The notes under the pieces were generated by a model, which was not told the DNA's origin, made no database searches, and worked only from the letters and a program-made list of their open reading frames with translations. Position numbers and translations under genes: made by a program. A DNA stretch of 12,256 nucleotides from an uncultured Ruminococcus sp. GTDB lineage: Bacteria > Bacillota > Clostridia > Oscillospirales > CAG-272. Shown here in pieces: positions 1 to 6,693 of this stretch (positions are counted from its first letter, which is position 1; each line of letters opens with the position of its first letter). The DNA lies in the NCBI GenBank assembly GCA_902766575.1, contig CACXED010000100.1:1-12256 (forward strand), in the 5' to 3' direction.

Positions 1-738
1 CTCCGCGTCGCCCTCGCAGACCTCTGAGGACTCGGCGGCCTCGACAGACGCTGAGTTCGACGCGTCCTTCGGCAGCTCGCTGAACACGCCGTACACTCCG
101 CACTCGGTGTTGCCGAGCAGCGCGCCTATCTTCCCCGACGAAAAATAGCCCTTGAGCTCGCCCGGCGTTCCCGCCTGTCCCCTGACAACTCCGCTTATCG
201 AGACGTTGAGCACAACGCCGCGCTTCAGCGGCATCAGCTCTCCGGTGTCCGAGTCGCAGATACCGTGTCCGAGCCCCGCGAAGGCTCCGGTCGACGGGTC
301 GATGAAGGTCACAGTCCCGATACCCGCCGTACTGTCGCGTATCCAGAGCCCGGCTCTAAATTTGCCGTCGTCGGCGCTCTCGACCGGAAGGACGTCGACC
401 GTCAGCTCTCCTCCGCTCCGCCGAACGAGCATACTCAGCTTCTCGCCCGAGCAGCCGCAGACCGCGCTGACTACGTCGTCGGCGCTCGATATCCTGACCC
501 CGTTGATCTCGCAGATCACGTCGCGGGGTCTGATCCCGGCGTCGCGGGCAGGACTGAGCCGTCCGGCTGAGGTCTCCACCTCTCCGACGCCGACCACAAG
601 CACTCCGTCGCAGCAGAGCCTCACTCCGAACGGCATTCCGCCCGGCATCAGCTTATCCGCAGCCGCCGCCGGACTGAGCGTCAGCGCGAGGACGGCGATA
701 AAAGCCGCCGCTCGTTTTATGATTTTACCGCATCTCAT
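1..738 (-). CDS. spoIVB: SpoIVB peptidase, N-terminal part, cut by the window edge
   Basis: The minus strand is open from an ATG at 738 down to base 1 (246 codons, no stop); the C-terminus lies outside. The N-terminus (residues 5-26) is a hydrophobic signal or anchor segment ending in an Ala-rich stretch. Residues about 28-52 (KLMPGGMPFGVRL, then DGVLVVG) match the start of SpoIVB. A PDZ domain follows at about 60-120, with PARDAGIRPRDVI and EINGVRI. The S55 peptidase domain begins near 130 with RDSTAGIGTVTFID and LGHGI; His158 of that motif corresponds to the catalytic His of SpoIVB. The catalytic Ser would lie beyond the window. In Bacillus subtilis, SpoIVB is made in the forespore, is secreted into the intermembrane space and cleaves SpoIVFA, which triggers pro-sigma-K processing. 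A GGGAGA ribosome binding site (745-750) sits 6 nt before the ATG. I found no convincing sigma-F or sigma-G promoter. The family call is secure; the role is by family knowledge. Confidence 0.93.
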   Translation of the reverse strand, partial: MRCGKIIKRAAAFIAVLALTLSPAAAADKLMPGGMPFGVRLCCDGVLVVGVGEVETSAGRLSPARDAGIRPRDVICEINGVRISSADDVVSAVCGCSGEKLSMLVRRSGGELTVDVLPVESADDGKFRAGLWIRDSTAGIGTVTFIDPSTGAFAGLGHGICDSDTGELMPLKRGVVLNVSISGVVRGQAGTPGELKGYFSSGKIGALLGNTECGVYGVFSELPKDASNSASVEAAESSEVCEGDAE

Positions 739-744
739 TTCTTA

Positions 745-790
745 TCTCCCGAAATTCTCCCGAATTGTTTTTTGAAATCCTTTGAAATCC
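745..790. repeat. Two short tandem duplications in the spoIVB leader
   Basis: On the plus strand TCTCCCGAA occurs at 745-753 and again at 756-764 (11-nt period). TTTGAAATCC occurs twice without a gap at 771-780 and 781-790. On the spoIVB (minus) strand the first pair duplicates the GGGAGA ribosome binding site: the copy at 745-750 is correctly spaced from the ATG and the other lies 11 nt further upstream. Their function is unknown; slipped-strand duplication is the simplest origin. Confidence 0.75.
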
Positions 791-873
791 GATTGTCGTT
801 TCCTGAAAGCCGCTCTCTTAATGTGCCTTGACGCGGGCAAAAGATGAGTAACAAAATTTGTCCTGCGCGGCGA

Positions 874-891
874 CGATCGGACGGCCGATCG
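874..891. repeat. Perfect inverted repeat, 7-bp arms
   Basis: CGATCGG (874-880) and CCGATCG (885-891) are exact reverse complements separated by ACGG. No T-run follows on either strand, so this is not a typical intrinsic terminator. It lies midway between two divergent genes and could be an operator or a hairpin in the spoIVB leader; the sequence does not decide. Confidence 0.5.
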
Positions 892-949
892 CAAAAATAC
901 AGGCTTTCCGGGACTTTTTCAGCTCCGGACGGATAAAATTCACACTTTT

Positions 950-981
950 TTAACACTAAACCGCCTGCGGCATTTTATAAT
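950..981 (+). promoter_or_regulatory. Candidate sigma-A promoter of the glycosidase gene
   Basis: A perfect -10 hexamer TATAAT lies at 976-981. TTAACA at 950-955 matches five of six -35 positions, but its spacing to TATAAT is 20 nt, longer than usual. The -10 is convincing by itself; the -35 pairing is uncertain. Transcription would begin near 988, about 50 nt before the GTG start. Confidence 0.5.
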
Positions 982-1037
982 ATATTCAGGAACATTTTTG
1001 TTTTTTTCGCGTCTTTATATGCGAGGTGATCTTATCC

Positions 1038-2183
1038 GTGACTAAAAAGCGAAAGCCCCAAAAGGGTATTAAAAAAAGATACATAATTGTCCCGCTCGCG
1101 GTTCTGGCGTCGCTCTGCGCACTCTATCTGACCGCGGTGTTCTCGACGATCCCTTTTATAGAAAAATGGCGCGCTCTCTGGATCGAGACCGCCATGACCA
1201 CCGCCGATCATCAGTGGCTCGCCACAGCGTTCATCCCCGGCTCGGTGATCGATAAGGTCATGGCGCAGAAAAACAATACCTCCGATGTGATCGGCGGCTC
1301 GGAGCATCTGAACAACGCCGACGAGACTACCTCCGCCGACACGGAGAAGCCCCTGCCGGACGAGCCGGACGAGCCTTTGCCCGAGGAACCCGACGGCTCC
1401 GATATACTCGGTCAGAACAAGATAGTAGTCGGCGAAAACGATTACGCCGGCTACAAGGTTCTCGTCAACGATACCGACGAGGGGATCGTGATCTCCGAGA
1501 TCCATGAGAACGGCTATCGCGGCAAGATAATGCTCATCGACGATCCGTCCCGCGTATTTCTCGGAACGACCGACAAAAAGGACGCCGAGGGTCTCAGGAT
1601 CAAGGCCATGATGTCCCTCTACGGCGCGGTCGCCGGGATAAACGCCAGCGGCTTTGCCGATCCCAACGATCAGGGCACCGGCAGCGATATCGTCGGTATG
1701 TCCTACGACGGCGAATTCTGGGGCGAATACGTCGACTTCTACGACTCGATACTCATAACAACCGAAAACCGGCTCGTCGTCGGCAGAGTGCTAGACTGGG
1801 AAAAATACAACATCAGAGCCGGAATACAGTTCGGCCCGGTGCTGATCGCCGATAGAGAAGCGATGGTCTCGGGCTCGGGCGGCTACGGTATTCATCCGAG
1901 AACGGCTATCGGTCAGCGCGAGGACGGCGTTATCGTCTTTCTCGTCATCGACGGACGGCAGATAGGCTGGAGTCTCGGCTGCACCGTGGAGGATCTTGTC
2001 AATATTCTTCAAAAATATAATGTCGTCAACGCCGCCTGCTGCGACGGCGGCTCGAGCAGCGTGCTCGCCTACAAGGGCGAGGTCATCACAAAAACCAGCT
2101 CGCTCAACCCCGATTACGGTCGGAGACTTCCCAACGCCTTTTTGGTAGCTCCAAAGGAAAAGGATTCCAAAGGAAAAGGATAA
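1038..2183 (+). CDS. Membrane-anchored phosphodiester glycosidase (NAGPA-domain) family protein
   Basis: The protein has 381 residues. I place the start at GTG 1038 because a near-perfect ribosome binding site, GAGGTGATC (1023-1031), lies just ahead of it; a further-upstream GTG at 1026 falls inside that site. A basic N-terminus is followed by one membrane segment (about 15-38), so the bulk is likely extracytoplasmic. A Pro/Glu/Asp-rich linker spans about 103-120. The C-terminal half carries the hallmarks of the NAGPA (phosphodiester glycosidase) domain: GINASGF (200-206), GIHPRTAIG (284-292), CCDGGSSSVL (334-343) and RRLPNAFLV (362-370). Mammalian relatives remove GlcNAc from phosphodiesters; bacterial members are often linked to exopolysaccharide or cell-wall glycans. 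Which polymer is acted on here cannot be read from the sequence. The 3' end overlaps a 16-bp tandem duplication and tadA starts 5 nt after the stop, so co-transcription is likely. Confidence 0.87.
   Translation: MTKKRKPQKGIKKRYIIVPLAVLASLCALYLTAVFSTIPFIEKWRALWIETAMTTADHQWLATAFIPGSVIDKVMAQKNNTSDVIGGSEHLNNADETTSADTEKPLPDEPDEPLPEEPDGSDILGQNKIVVGENDYAGYKVLVNDTDEGIVISEIHENGYRGKIMLIDDPSRVFLGTTDKKDAEGLRIKAMMSLYGAVAGINASGFADPNDQGTGSDIVGMSYDGEFWGEYVDFYDSILITTENRLVVGRVLDWEKYNIRAGIQFGPVLIADREAMVSGSGGYGIHPRTAIGQREDGVIVFLVIDGRQIGWSLGCTVEDLVNILQKYNVVNAACCDGGSSSVLAYKGEVITKTSSLNPDYGRRLPNAFLVAPKEKDSKGKG
2150..2181 (+). repeat. 16-bp perfect tandem duplication at the gene end
   Basis: TCCAAAGGAAAAGGAT occurs at 2150-2165 and again, directly adjoining, at 2166-2181. 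The unit is not a multiple of three, so the copies are read in different frames at the C-terminus of the glycosidase protein (residues about 370-381). Each copy contains AAAGGA; the downstream copy supplies the tadA ribosome binding site. Confidence 0.9.
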
Positions 2184-2188
2184 CGATA

Positions 2189-2656
2189 ATGAATGATTCA
2201 AACGACGAAATTTTCATGCGGCGGGCGCTGGAGCTCGCCAAAGAAGCCGCAGAGCTCGGTGAAGTCCCGGTCGGCGCGGTCATTGTAAAGGACGGCGAGA
2301 TCATCGCCGAGGACTTCAACCGACGCGAGCTCGACAAAAACGCCGCCGCTCACGCCGAGCTGCTCGCGATAAACAAAGCCTGCGAAAGGCTCGGAGGCTG
2401 GCGGCTCACCGGCTGCACGCTCTACGTGACGCTCGAGCCCTGCCCGATGTGCGCCGGAGCCATAGTCAACTCAAGGCTCTCCCGCGTGGTCTTTGCCGCC
2501 AAGGATCCGAAAGCCGGAGCCTTCGGCTCGGTTCTGAACCTGAACTTCTATCCGCTCAATCACAAGCCGAAGCTCGAGTCGGGGCTCTGCGGAATCGAAG
2601 CGTCGGCTCAGCTGCGGGATTTCTTCTCGTCGCTAAGAAATAAGCGCGGAAAATAA
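2189..2656 (+). CDS. tadA: tRNA adenosine(34) deaminase TadA
   Basis: This 155-residue protein has the full length of bacterial TadA. It converts A34 to inosine in the anticodon of tRNA-Arg(ACG), letting it read several CGN codons. Zinc and catalytic residues are all present: His55 and Glu57 in HAE (proton shuttle) and Cys85/Cys88 in PCPMC. The N-terminus (FMRRALELAKEA, EVPVGAVIVKDGEII) and the motif AGAIVNSRLSRVVF are typical. ATG 2189 is chosen because AAGGA within 2171-2180 precedes it at good spacing and the family usually begins a few residues before MRRAL. It follows the glycosidase stop by 5 nt and is probably co-transcribed with it. No other feature is unusual. The general cytidine/guanine deaminase family is the only alternative, and the TadA-specific context makes that unlikely. 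Confidence 0.96.
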   Translation: MNDSNDEIFMRRALELAKEAAELGEVPVGAVIVKDGEIIAEDFNRRELDKNAAAHAELLAINKACERLGGWRLTGCTLYVTLEPCPMCAGAIVNSRLSRVVFAAKDPKAGAFGSVLNLNFYPLNHKPKLESGLCGIEASAQLRDFFSSLRNKRGK

Positions 2657-2661
2657 CTCAC

Positions 2662-2716
2662 GACGCCGTCCAAAAAGCGGCGTCATTGTGCTTTTTGACG
2701 CTTTGCGGAGTCAAAA
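2662..2716 (+). terminator. Terminator-like region with competing hairpins after tadA
   Basis: A GACGCCG/CGGCGTC stem (2662-2668 with 2678-2684) follows tadA by 5 nt; a T-run lies at 2692-2696, seven bases after the stem. The loop and downstream sequence can pair in another way, AAAAAGC (2672-2678) with GCTTTTT (2690-2696), and a third stem TTTTGAC/GTCAAAA (2693-2699 with 2710-2716) is possible. Termination of the tadA transcript here is likely but not certain. Confidence 0.55.
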
Positions 2717-2743
2717 TGCAGACAAAAATTTTCAAAATTGCAC

Positions 2744-2772
2744 TTGTAGTTTACCTCGGAATGTGATATAAT
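2744..2772 (+). promoter_or_regulatory. Extended -10 sigma-A promoter of the apgM-lepB operon
   Basis: A perfect extended -10, TGATATAAT (2764-2772), is preceded 17 nt upstream of the hexamer by TTGTAG (2744-2749), a partial -35. Transcription would start near 2779, giving a leader of roughly 135 nt. This is the only strong promoter seen before the compact six-gene run. Confidence 0.75.
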
Positions 2773-2779
2773 ATTACAG

Positions 2780-2914
2780 ACTGTTTTTTATTTTTGAATT
2801 TCTCCGCATTCAGGCGCGGCAAAGCCGTTCGGCGCTTAATGGGCTGTCCGTCACGAGCTGTCCGCCGATGCAAATTTCTGAAATTATGCGAAAGGCAAGG
2901 TCTTATCCAAAATC
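2780..2914 (+). other. Predicted 5' leader of the apgM-like gene
   Basis: The region between the promoter and the ATG contains a short GC hairpin around 2816-2835, a repeated GCTGTCCG (2843-2850 and 2857-2864), and an AT-rich hairpin GCAAATTT/AAATTATGC (2870-2889) ahead of the start. The ribosome binding site is poor: the nearest AAGG (2897-2900) is 14 nt from the ATG. I recognise no known riboswitch. Confidence 0.4.
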
Positions 2915-4144
2915 ATGAAATATCTCGTTCTTCTCTGCGACGGCATGGCCGACTACAAGATTGACGCTCTCGGCGGACGCACTCCCATGGAAGCCGCCAG
3001 AAAGCCCATGACCGACAGGCTCGCGAAAACCTCGCTCTGCGGCACCGTATCCAATGTCCCCGACGGAATGGTTCCCGAAAGCGACACCGCGAACATCGCC
3101 GTGCTCTCCTACGACCCGAAAATCTACTCCAAGGGCCGCTCTCCGCTCGAAGCCGTCTCGATGGGTCTCACGATGCGTCCCGACGACACCGCTTACCGCT
3201 GCAACGTAGTCACTCTCAGCGAGGACGAGGACGACTACGACGAGCGGATCATGCTCGACCACAGCGCCGACGAGATCACCACCGACGAGGCGAGCGAGCT
3301 TATCAAGTCCCTCGAGGAACGCTTCGGCACGGATTTCCGTCACTTCTACACCGGAGTCAGCTACCGTCACTGCATGATCTGGAACAACACCCCCTCCGAG
3401 TACAATTTCATGCGCCCGCACGATATCCTCGGACGGAAGATCAAGGATTACTTACCCAAGGGCGAAGCCGGAAAGCCCTTCTACGACCTCATGCGCGCAA
3501 GCTACGACCTGCTCGAGCATCACCCGATCAACGAAGCCCGACGCGCACGCGGACTCAGACCCGCGAACTCGATCTGGCTCTGGAGTCCCGGCAAGAAGCC
3601 CGCTCTCCCGAACTTCTACGAGAAGTGGGGACTCCGCGGAGCGGTCATCTCGGCGGTCGATCTCATCAAGGGCATCGGAATCTGCGCCGGTCTGCGCTCT
3701 ATCGACGTTGAGGGCGCTACAGGTAACGTCAAGACCAACTGGTCTGGCAAGGCTGACGCCGCTATCGACGCCTTTGAGAACGATTACGATTTCGTCTACA
3801 TCCACGTCGAGGCTCCCGACGAGTGCGGACACCGCGCCGAGCTCGACAACAAGATACTCTCGATTGAAAAGATCGACGAGCTGATCCTCACTCCGGTCTA
3901 TGATTATCTCGTCTCGACCGGCGAGGATTTCCGCATTATGGTTCTGCCCGACCATCCGACTCCGATCGCGCTCAGAACTCACTCGAGCGAGCCGGTGCCG
4001 TTTATGATCTACTGCTCGGACAAAAAATACGACGGCGTCGACTCGTTCACCGAGGACTCCTGCGAAGCCAAGCATTTCTACATTCCTCACGGCTACGACC
4101 TGCTCTCGCATATGATAGAAAGGAATGGTCAGAAAAATGAATGA
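2915..4144 (+). CDS. apgM: ApgM-family phosphoglycerate mutase-like protein; possible homoserine kinase
   Basis: The protein has 409 residues and belongs to the archaeal-type, cofactor-independent phosphoglycerate mutase family within the alkaline phosphatase superfamily. It opens with VLLCDGMADY (Asp9, metal ligand) and carries PESDTANIAVL, in which Ser56 is the likely phospho-acceptor. C-terminal metal ligands are visible as PDECGH (Asp302, His306), PDHPTP (Asp346, His347) and THSSEP (His356). The classical activity is interconversion of 3- and 2-phosphoglycerate in glycolysis. A bacterial clade with this type of N-terminus has been annotated as a proposed homoserine kinase because it clusters with threonine genes; thrC lies about 3.6 kb downstream here, so either role is open. 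The start fits the family N-terminus despite a weak ribosome binding site. The stop codon is TGA and overlaps the start of lepB. Confidence 0.87.
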   Translation: MKYLVLLCDGMADYKIDALGGRTPMEAARKPMTDRLAKTSLCGTVSNVPDGMVPESDTANIAVLSYDPKIYSKGRSPLEAVSMGLTMRPDDTAYRCNVVTLSEDEDDYDERIMLDHSADEITTDEASELIKSLEERFGTDFRHFYTGVSYRHCMIWNNTPSEYNFMRPHDILGRKIKDYLPKGEAGKPFYDLMRASYDLLEHHPINEARRARGLRPANSIWLWSPGKKPALPNFYEKWGLRGAVISAVDLIKGIGICAGLRSIDVEGATGNVKTNWSGKADAAIDAFENDYDFVYIHVEAPDECGHRAELDNKILSIEKIDELILTPVYDYLVSTGEDFRIMVLPDHPTPIALRTHSSEPVPFMIYCSDKKYDGVDSFTEDSCEAKHFYIPHGYDLLSHMIERNGQKNE

Positions 4145-4769
4145 CAGAAACGACGAGCCCGAAAAGAACGTACCGGATGAAGCTCCCGAGGCTCAGGAAA
4201 AAGCCGCTGAAAAGGCCGACGCCATGTCTCCCATGCGTCTTGCCGGCGAGGTCTACGACTGGGTGGAGATCTTTGTCATGACGATCACGGCGGTATTTCT
4301 CATCTTTACCTTTATCGCGCGGATCGCTTACGTCGACGGCCCGTCGATGAACAACACTCTGCACGACCGCGACACTCTCATCGTCAGCCGTCTGTTCTAC
4401 ACTCCGAAGCACGGCGATATCGTCGTCTTTCAGTCTCCGGACAGCGGTATCGAAGGCGGTATCGTCAAGCGCGTCATCGCCACCGAGGGTCAGACCGTCG
4501 ACATCGACTTTGACAGCTGGACGGTCACGGTCGACGGCGTTGAGCTCGACGAGGACTATGTGAACTTTGAGGAAGGGCTCCCGATGCGCAGCTATGACGT
4601 AGAATTTCCGCTCACCGTCCCCGAGGGTCAGATCTTTGTGATGGGCGACAACCGCAACCACTCAAACGACAGCCGCGGAAGTCAGATCGGATGCGTCGAC
4701 ACCCGCTTCATCTTCGGTCATGTGCTGTTCAGGTTGACGCCGCTCTCGGACTTCGGAACCGTCAGATAA
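4137..4769 (+). CDS. lepB: Signal peptidase I
   Basis: Signal peptidase I removes signal peptides from exported proteins at the outer face of the membrane. I favour ATG 4137 (210 residues), which overlaps the preceding stop as ATGAATGA and lies 12 nt after AAAGGA (4119-4124); ATG 4125 (214 residues) sits directly against that site and is less likely. The N-terminal 40 residues are charged and rich in Glu, Lys and Ala. A single membrane segment covers about 43-62. The catalytic Ser70 lies in DGPSMNNTL and the general-base Lys111 in GGIVKRVIA. The conserved box GDNRNHSNDSRG is at 170-181, and the C-terminal FRLTPLSDFG is typical. The protein fits the single-anchor Bacillota (Sip-type) form. It stands before rbgA-rnhB-yraN, a common neighbourhood in Clostridia, and is likely co-transcribed with them. 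Confidence 0.94.
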   Translation: MNDRNDEPEKNVPDEAPEAQEKAAEKADAMSPMRLAGEVYDWVEIFVMTITAVFLIFTFIARIAYVDGPSMNNTLHDRDTLIVSRLFYTPKHGDIVVFQSPDSGIEGGIVKRVIATEGQTVDIDFDSWTVTVDGVELDEDYVNFEEGLPMRSYDVEFPLTVPEGQIFVMGDNRNHSNDSRGSQIGCVDTRFIFGHVLFRLTPLSDFGTVR

Positions 4770-4784
4770 GATAAAGGAAAACAA

Positions 4785-5651
4785 ATGCCTTCTACAGTTA
4801 TACAGTGGTTCCCCGGGCATATGGCCAAGACCCGGCGGCTCATCACCGAGTGCCTGCCGCTTGTCGACATCGTAATCGAGGTGCTCGACGCGAGGATCCC
4901 TCAGAGCTCGAAAAATCCCGAGCTTGAGCGGCTCGTCGGCGACAAGCCAAAGCTGACCGTGCTCTCCAAGTCCTCGCTCGCCGACCCGAATCTCAGCGCG
5001 CTCTGGCGCTCGCGCTATGCCGAAAGCGGCAGGACGGCTATCTTCTACGACTGCCGGAGCGGAGAGAATTTAGCGGCGATACCTACCGCCGTCCGGAAGA
5101 TTCTCGAGGAAAAGCTCGGACGCTACGAGGAAAAGGGTATGTCCGGCCGCCGTCTCAAGGCGATGATAGTCGGCATCCCCAACGTCGGCAAATCCTCGCT
5201 TATCAACGCTCTCGCCAAAAACAGCAAGGCCAAGGTCGAGAACCGTCCCGGCGTAACTCTTACAAAGCAGTGGATAACCACTCCGACCGGAATAGATCTG
5301 CTCGATATGCCGGGCGTGCTCTGGCCGAAATTCGAGGACCCGGAGGTCGGCGAAAACCTCGCCGTCACCGGAGCTATCAAGGACGATATCCTCGACCTTG
5401 AGCAGATAGCCTTCATCCTCGTCGGCAGACTGCGCGCCGTCGCTCCCGACAAGCTCTCCGAGCGCTATAAGCTCGGCGATATGGCGCAGTACGACAGTCT
5501 CGCCGACCACGAGCTGCTCGAGGTGATCGCGAAAAAGCGCGGGTTCCTCGTCCCGGGCGGAGAGGCCGACCTCGAGCGCGCTTCGAATATGCTGCTCGAC
5601 GAGTTCCGGGCAGCCAAGATCGGCAGAATAACTCTCGAACGACCCGAATAA
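4785..5651 (+). CDS. rbgA: Ribosome biogenesis GTPase RbgA (YlqF)
   Basis: This 288-residue protein is a circularly permuted GTPase that acts in late assembly of the 50S ribosomal subunit. The N-terminus IQWFPGHMAKTRR is diagnostic; His12 corresponds to the His implicated in GTP hydrolysis. Motif order is G4 (61-64), G5 (around 90-95), G1 GIPNVGKS (130-137), G2 (RPGVT, 154-158) and G3 DMPG (174-177), followed by a helical C-terminal RNA-binding domain. The G4 motif reads SKSS where the family normally has NKxD, so the Asp that reads guanine is replaced by Ser. The ribosome binding site AAAGGA is well placed ahead of ATG 4785. lepB ends 15 nt before, and rnhB begins 2 nt after the stop, which implies translational coupling. 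Confidence 0.94.
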   Translation: MPSTVIQWFPGHMAKTRRLITECLPLVDIVIEVLDARIPQSSKNPELERLVGDKPKLTVLSKSSLADPNLSALWRSRYAESGRTAIFYDCRSGENLAAIPTAVRKILEEKLGRYEEKGMSGRRLKAMIVGIPNVGKSSLINALAKNSKAKVENRPGVTLTKQWITTPTGIDLLDMPGVLWPKFEDPEVGENLAVTGAIKDDILDLEQIAFILVGRLRAVAPDKLSERYKLGDMAQYDSLADHELLEVIAKKRGFLVPGGEADLERASNMLLDEFRAAKIGRITLERPE

Positions 5652-5653
5652 TT

Positions 5654-6274
5654 ATGGATTGGAATATCGAAAACTCATACTTCGAAAAGGGCTTCACGAT
5701 AATCTGCGGCACTGACGAGGCCGGACGCGGACCGCTCTGCGGTCCGGTCGTCGCCGGAGCGGCGATCCTCCCGGCGGGACTTGAGATACCCTATCTCAAC
5801 GACTCGAAAAAGCTCACCGAAAAGCGCCGCGAGAAGCTCTTTGACGAGATCACCTCCGCGGCGGTCTCGTGGGCGGTCGCCGAGGCTTCGCCCGAGGAGA
5901 TCGACCGCCTGAATATCCTGAACGCCGCTCAGCTCGCGATGCGCAGAGCCGTCGCAAAGCTCTCCCCGAAGCCGCAGCTCGTGCTTGTCGACGGAAATGT
6001 CGCGCGGGACTTTGAGATACAGGCGGTAACTCTCGTCGGAGGGGACGGTCTCTCGCCGTCGATAGCCGCCGCGTCGATTTTAGCCAAGGTCACGCGGGAT
6101 CGGATAATGGCGTCGCTCGCGACAGATTATCCGACGCTCGGACTTGAAAAGCACAAGGGCTATCCGACAAAGGCTCACTACGCCGCGCTGAACGCCTACA
6201 TTGACGGGCACGGCGAGCCGCCCGCGATCTACCGGAGGAGCTTTCTCAGAAATCTGCACCGCGATGAGCTATAA
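5654..6274 (+). CDS. rnhB: Ribonuclease HII
   Basis: RNase HII cuts the RNA strand of RNA-DNA hybrids and starts removal of single ribonucleotides from DNA. The 206-residue protein has the normal length. The four acidic active-site residues are visible: Asp21 and Glu22 in GTDEAGRGPLCGPVV, Asp113 in LVLVDGN, and Asp131 in GGDGLSPSIAAASILAKVTRDR; the last two are 18 residues apart, as in Escherichia coli. The C-terminal HKGYPTKAHYAAL is typical. ATG 5654 lies two bases after the rbgA stop and has no clear ribosome binding site, so it is probably translated by coupling. Its last 11 bases overlap yraN. Confidence 0.95.
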   Translation: MDWNIENSYFEKGFTIICGTDEAGRGPLCGPVVAGAAILPAGLEIPYLNDSKKLTEKRREKLFDEITSAAVSWAVAEASPEEIDRLNILNAAQLAMRRAVAKLSPKPQLVLVDGNVARDFEIQAVTLVGGDGLSPSIAAASILAKVTRDRIMASLATDYPTLGLEKHKGYPTKAHYAALNAYIDGHGEPPAIYRRSFLRNLHRDEL

Positions 6275-6668
6275 AAAATCCATCGGAGCGCGCGGCGAGG
6301 AGATCGCCGCGGAGTATCTCGGAAAAATGGGGTATCGGATCATCGCGCAGAATCTCCGCGTCTCGCACGACGAGATAGATATCGTCGCCGAGGACGAGGC
6401 AAAAACCGTCTTTGTCGAGGTCAAATCCCGTGCTGACACGCCGACGAACCGCCGCTACGGTCGTCCGGCGTCCGCCGTCGACTACGCAAAGCAGCAGCGG
6501 CTCATCCGCGCCGCCGAGGAATATATGCGCCGCAATCCCGGCGCTAAGCCTCCGCGAATCGACGTTGTCGAGGTCGTCTTCCCCGCTATCCACGAGGACA
6601 CGCCGATCGACCTCTCAAGGCTGCTGCCGCTCCGGGTGAACCATATAAGAAACGCCGTCCGCAAGTGA
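6264..6668 (+). CDS. yraN: YraN-family (UPF0102) nuclease-like protein
   Basis: This is a 134-residue protein of the UPF0102/YraN family, related in fold to Holliday-junction resolvases and restriction endonucleases. Nuclease-fold residues are visible: Glu37/Asp39 in DEIDIV and Glu52-Val-Lys54 in FVEVKSR. The sequences GARGEEIAAEYL (8-19) and AVDYAKQQRLIRAA (71-84) are also typical. I choose ATG 6264 because MSYKKSIGARGE matches the family start; upstream ATG 6201 would add 21 residues read out of frame from rnhB. A GGAGGAG lies 23 nt upstream (6234-6240), too far for normal initiation, so coupling to rnhB (11-nt overlap) is likely. Frequent linkage to rnhB suggests a role in DNA maintenance, but its substrate is not established. 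It ends in TGA. Confidence 0.93.
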   Translation: MSYKKSIGARGEEIAAEYLGKMGYRIIAQNLRVSHDEIDIVAEDEAKTVFVEVKSRADTPTNRRYGRPASAVDYAKQQRLIRAAEEYMRRNPGAKPPRIDVVEVVFPAIHEDTPIDLSRLLPLRVNHIRNAVRK

Positions 6669-6693
6669 TCAAATGATTAAGGAGGATTTCGGC

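Larger units (their letters stand above)
739..1037. other. Divergent intergenic region between spoIVB and the glycosidase gene
   Basis: About 300 bp separate the two divergent genes. The side near 1000 is AT-rich and the middle is GC-rich. It holds the tandem duplications next to spoIVB, a GC-rich inverted repeat at 874-891, and a TATAAT-type -10 for the plus-strand gene. A 73-codon minus-strand reading frame (735-956) overlaps the spoIVB start and resembles no family I know, so I do not call it a gene. Confidence 0.6.

Noticed and set aside
152..775. Long plus-strand reading frames (152-775, 265-570) over the left edge
   Set aside because: They are Ser/Pro/Arg-rich antisense shadows of spoIVB, which is clearly recognisable on the minus strand.
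735..956. 73-codon minus-strand reading frame upstream of spoIVB
   Set aside because: No recognisable family, overlap with the spoIVB start, and no convincing ribosome binding site or promoter.
1026..1037. GTG 1026 as start of the glycosidase gene
   Set aside because: This GTG is inside the GAGGTGATC ribosome binding site, which is correctly placed for GTG 1038.
6201..6263. ATG 6201 as start of yraN
   Set aside because: The extra 21 residues are rnhB sequence read in another frame and do not match the family; ATG 6264 gives the usual N-terminus.
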